Below, one piece after another: positions 14,373-14,585 of a DNA stretch of 14,585 nt; the stretch's first letter is position 1; each line of letters opens with the position of its first letter. The notes beneath the pieces are model-generated. The model did no database searches. It was not told the origin of the DNA and worked only from the letters and a program-made list of their open reading frames with translations. Made by a program: the position numbers and the translations under genes. The DNA comes from DATGQT01 sp035304085 (GTDB lineage Bacteria > Bacteroidota > Rhodothermia > Rhodothermales > Rubricoccaceae), in assembly GCA_035304085.1 (NCBI GenBank), contig DATGQT010000193.1:1-14585 (forward strand). Reading direction: 5' to 3'.

Positions 14373-14585
14373 ATGCGGCTGATCCCCCGCGCCAGCCTCG
14401 TTGTCGCCCTCGCCCTCCTCGCCTTCCCCGCTGTCGCGCAGCAGGTCATCACGTTCGACGAGGCCATCCGCCTCGGCCTCGCCCGGAGCCTCGACCTCCG
14501 CGAGGCCACCGTCGGCGACGAGGCCGCCGCGCTCAACGTCGAGCGCGCCCGCGCCGACGTCCTCCCGCTCCCCCTCATCGAGGCG
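14373..14585 (+). CDS. TolC-family outer-membrane efflux protein, 5' end only
   Basis: The first 71 codons are present; the gene runs off the window. It starts at the ATG at 14373 with a signal peptide (MRLIPRASLVVALALLAFPAVA, likely cleaved at AVA-QQ). The mature start VITFDEAIRLGLARSLDLR is the standard first helix of TolC-like outer-membrane efflux channels (OEP domain), which typically opens with L-T-L-x-E-A-I-x-x-A-L-x-x-N. The rest (LNVERARADVLPLPLIEA) continues the long periplasmic helix. Such proteins form the outer-membrane exit duct of tripartite efflux pumps or type I secretion systems. Adaptor and inner-membrane pump genes would be expected just downstream, beyond the window. It lies 94 bases after the preceding gene, so a separate promoter is possible. 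Confidence 0.88.
   Translation, partial: MRLIPRASLVVALALLAFPAVAQQVITFDEAIRLGLARSLDLREATVGDEAAALNVERARADVLPLPLIEA

Noticed and set aside
1..14585. CRISPR arrays, insertion sequences, integrases or transposases
   Set aside because: No regularly spaced repeats, terminal inverted repeats or recombinase motifs were seen on either strand.

Overview
The window is strongly GC-rich, with codons heavily biased to G or C in the third position. It probably comes from a Rhodothermota/Rhodothermia-type bacterium (Salinibacter, Rubricoccus and Rubrivirga relatives). That placement is inferred from the GC-rich coding style, the weak Shine-Dalgarno signals, the lipoprotein cytochrome c and the start of a TolC-type outer-membrane protein. 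It was not tested by a database search.

Left part (1-7194), mostly chromosomal genes: the 3' end of a DUF5131 (phage Gp37/Gp68-type) gene on the + strand; a convergent cytochrome c lipoprotein gene; an O-antigen ligase/polymerase-family membrane protein; a tRNA-Ser(UGA) on the + strand; a two-gene signalling operon on the - strand (a soluble GAF-PAS histidine kinase followed by a receiver-histidine kinase hybrid); and a secreted protein of unknown function. No stretch longer than 300 bases lacks a gene. The longest gap, 6126-6381, holds nothing recognisable.

Central part (7274-13561), the main result: a tightly packed seven-gene operon, all on the - strand, read from right to left. It runs queD (6-carboxytetrahydropterin synthase), a DUF6884-type protein, a NurA-like nuclease, a HerA-like hexameric ATPase, a DpdA-type tRNA-guanine-transglycosylase-like enzyme, a DUF4160 protein and a DUF2442 protein. 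Successive genes overlap by 4 bases (GTGA, ATGA), are separated by 54, 2 and 2 bases, then overlap by 20 bases. The content suggests a 7-deazaguanine DNA modification system joined to a HerA-NurA DNA-processing or restriction machine. QueD would feed preQ0 synthesis, the TGT-like enzyme would exchange guanine in DNA for preQ0, DUF6884 may finish or recognise the modified base, and HerA-NurA would act on DNA lacking it. It resembles the known Dpd systems in concept, but I see none of the other Dpd genes here. DUF4160/DUF2442 looks like a toxin-antitoxin-like or accessory pair.

Right part (13562-14585): a short divergent intergenic region with a perfect 14-bp palindrome, a + strand protein of unknown function, and the first 71 codons of a TolC-family outer-membrane efflux protein cut off by the window end.
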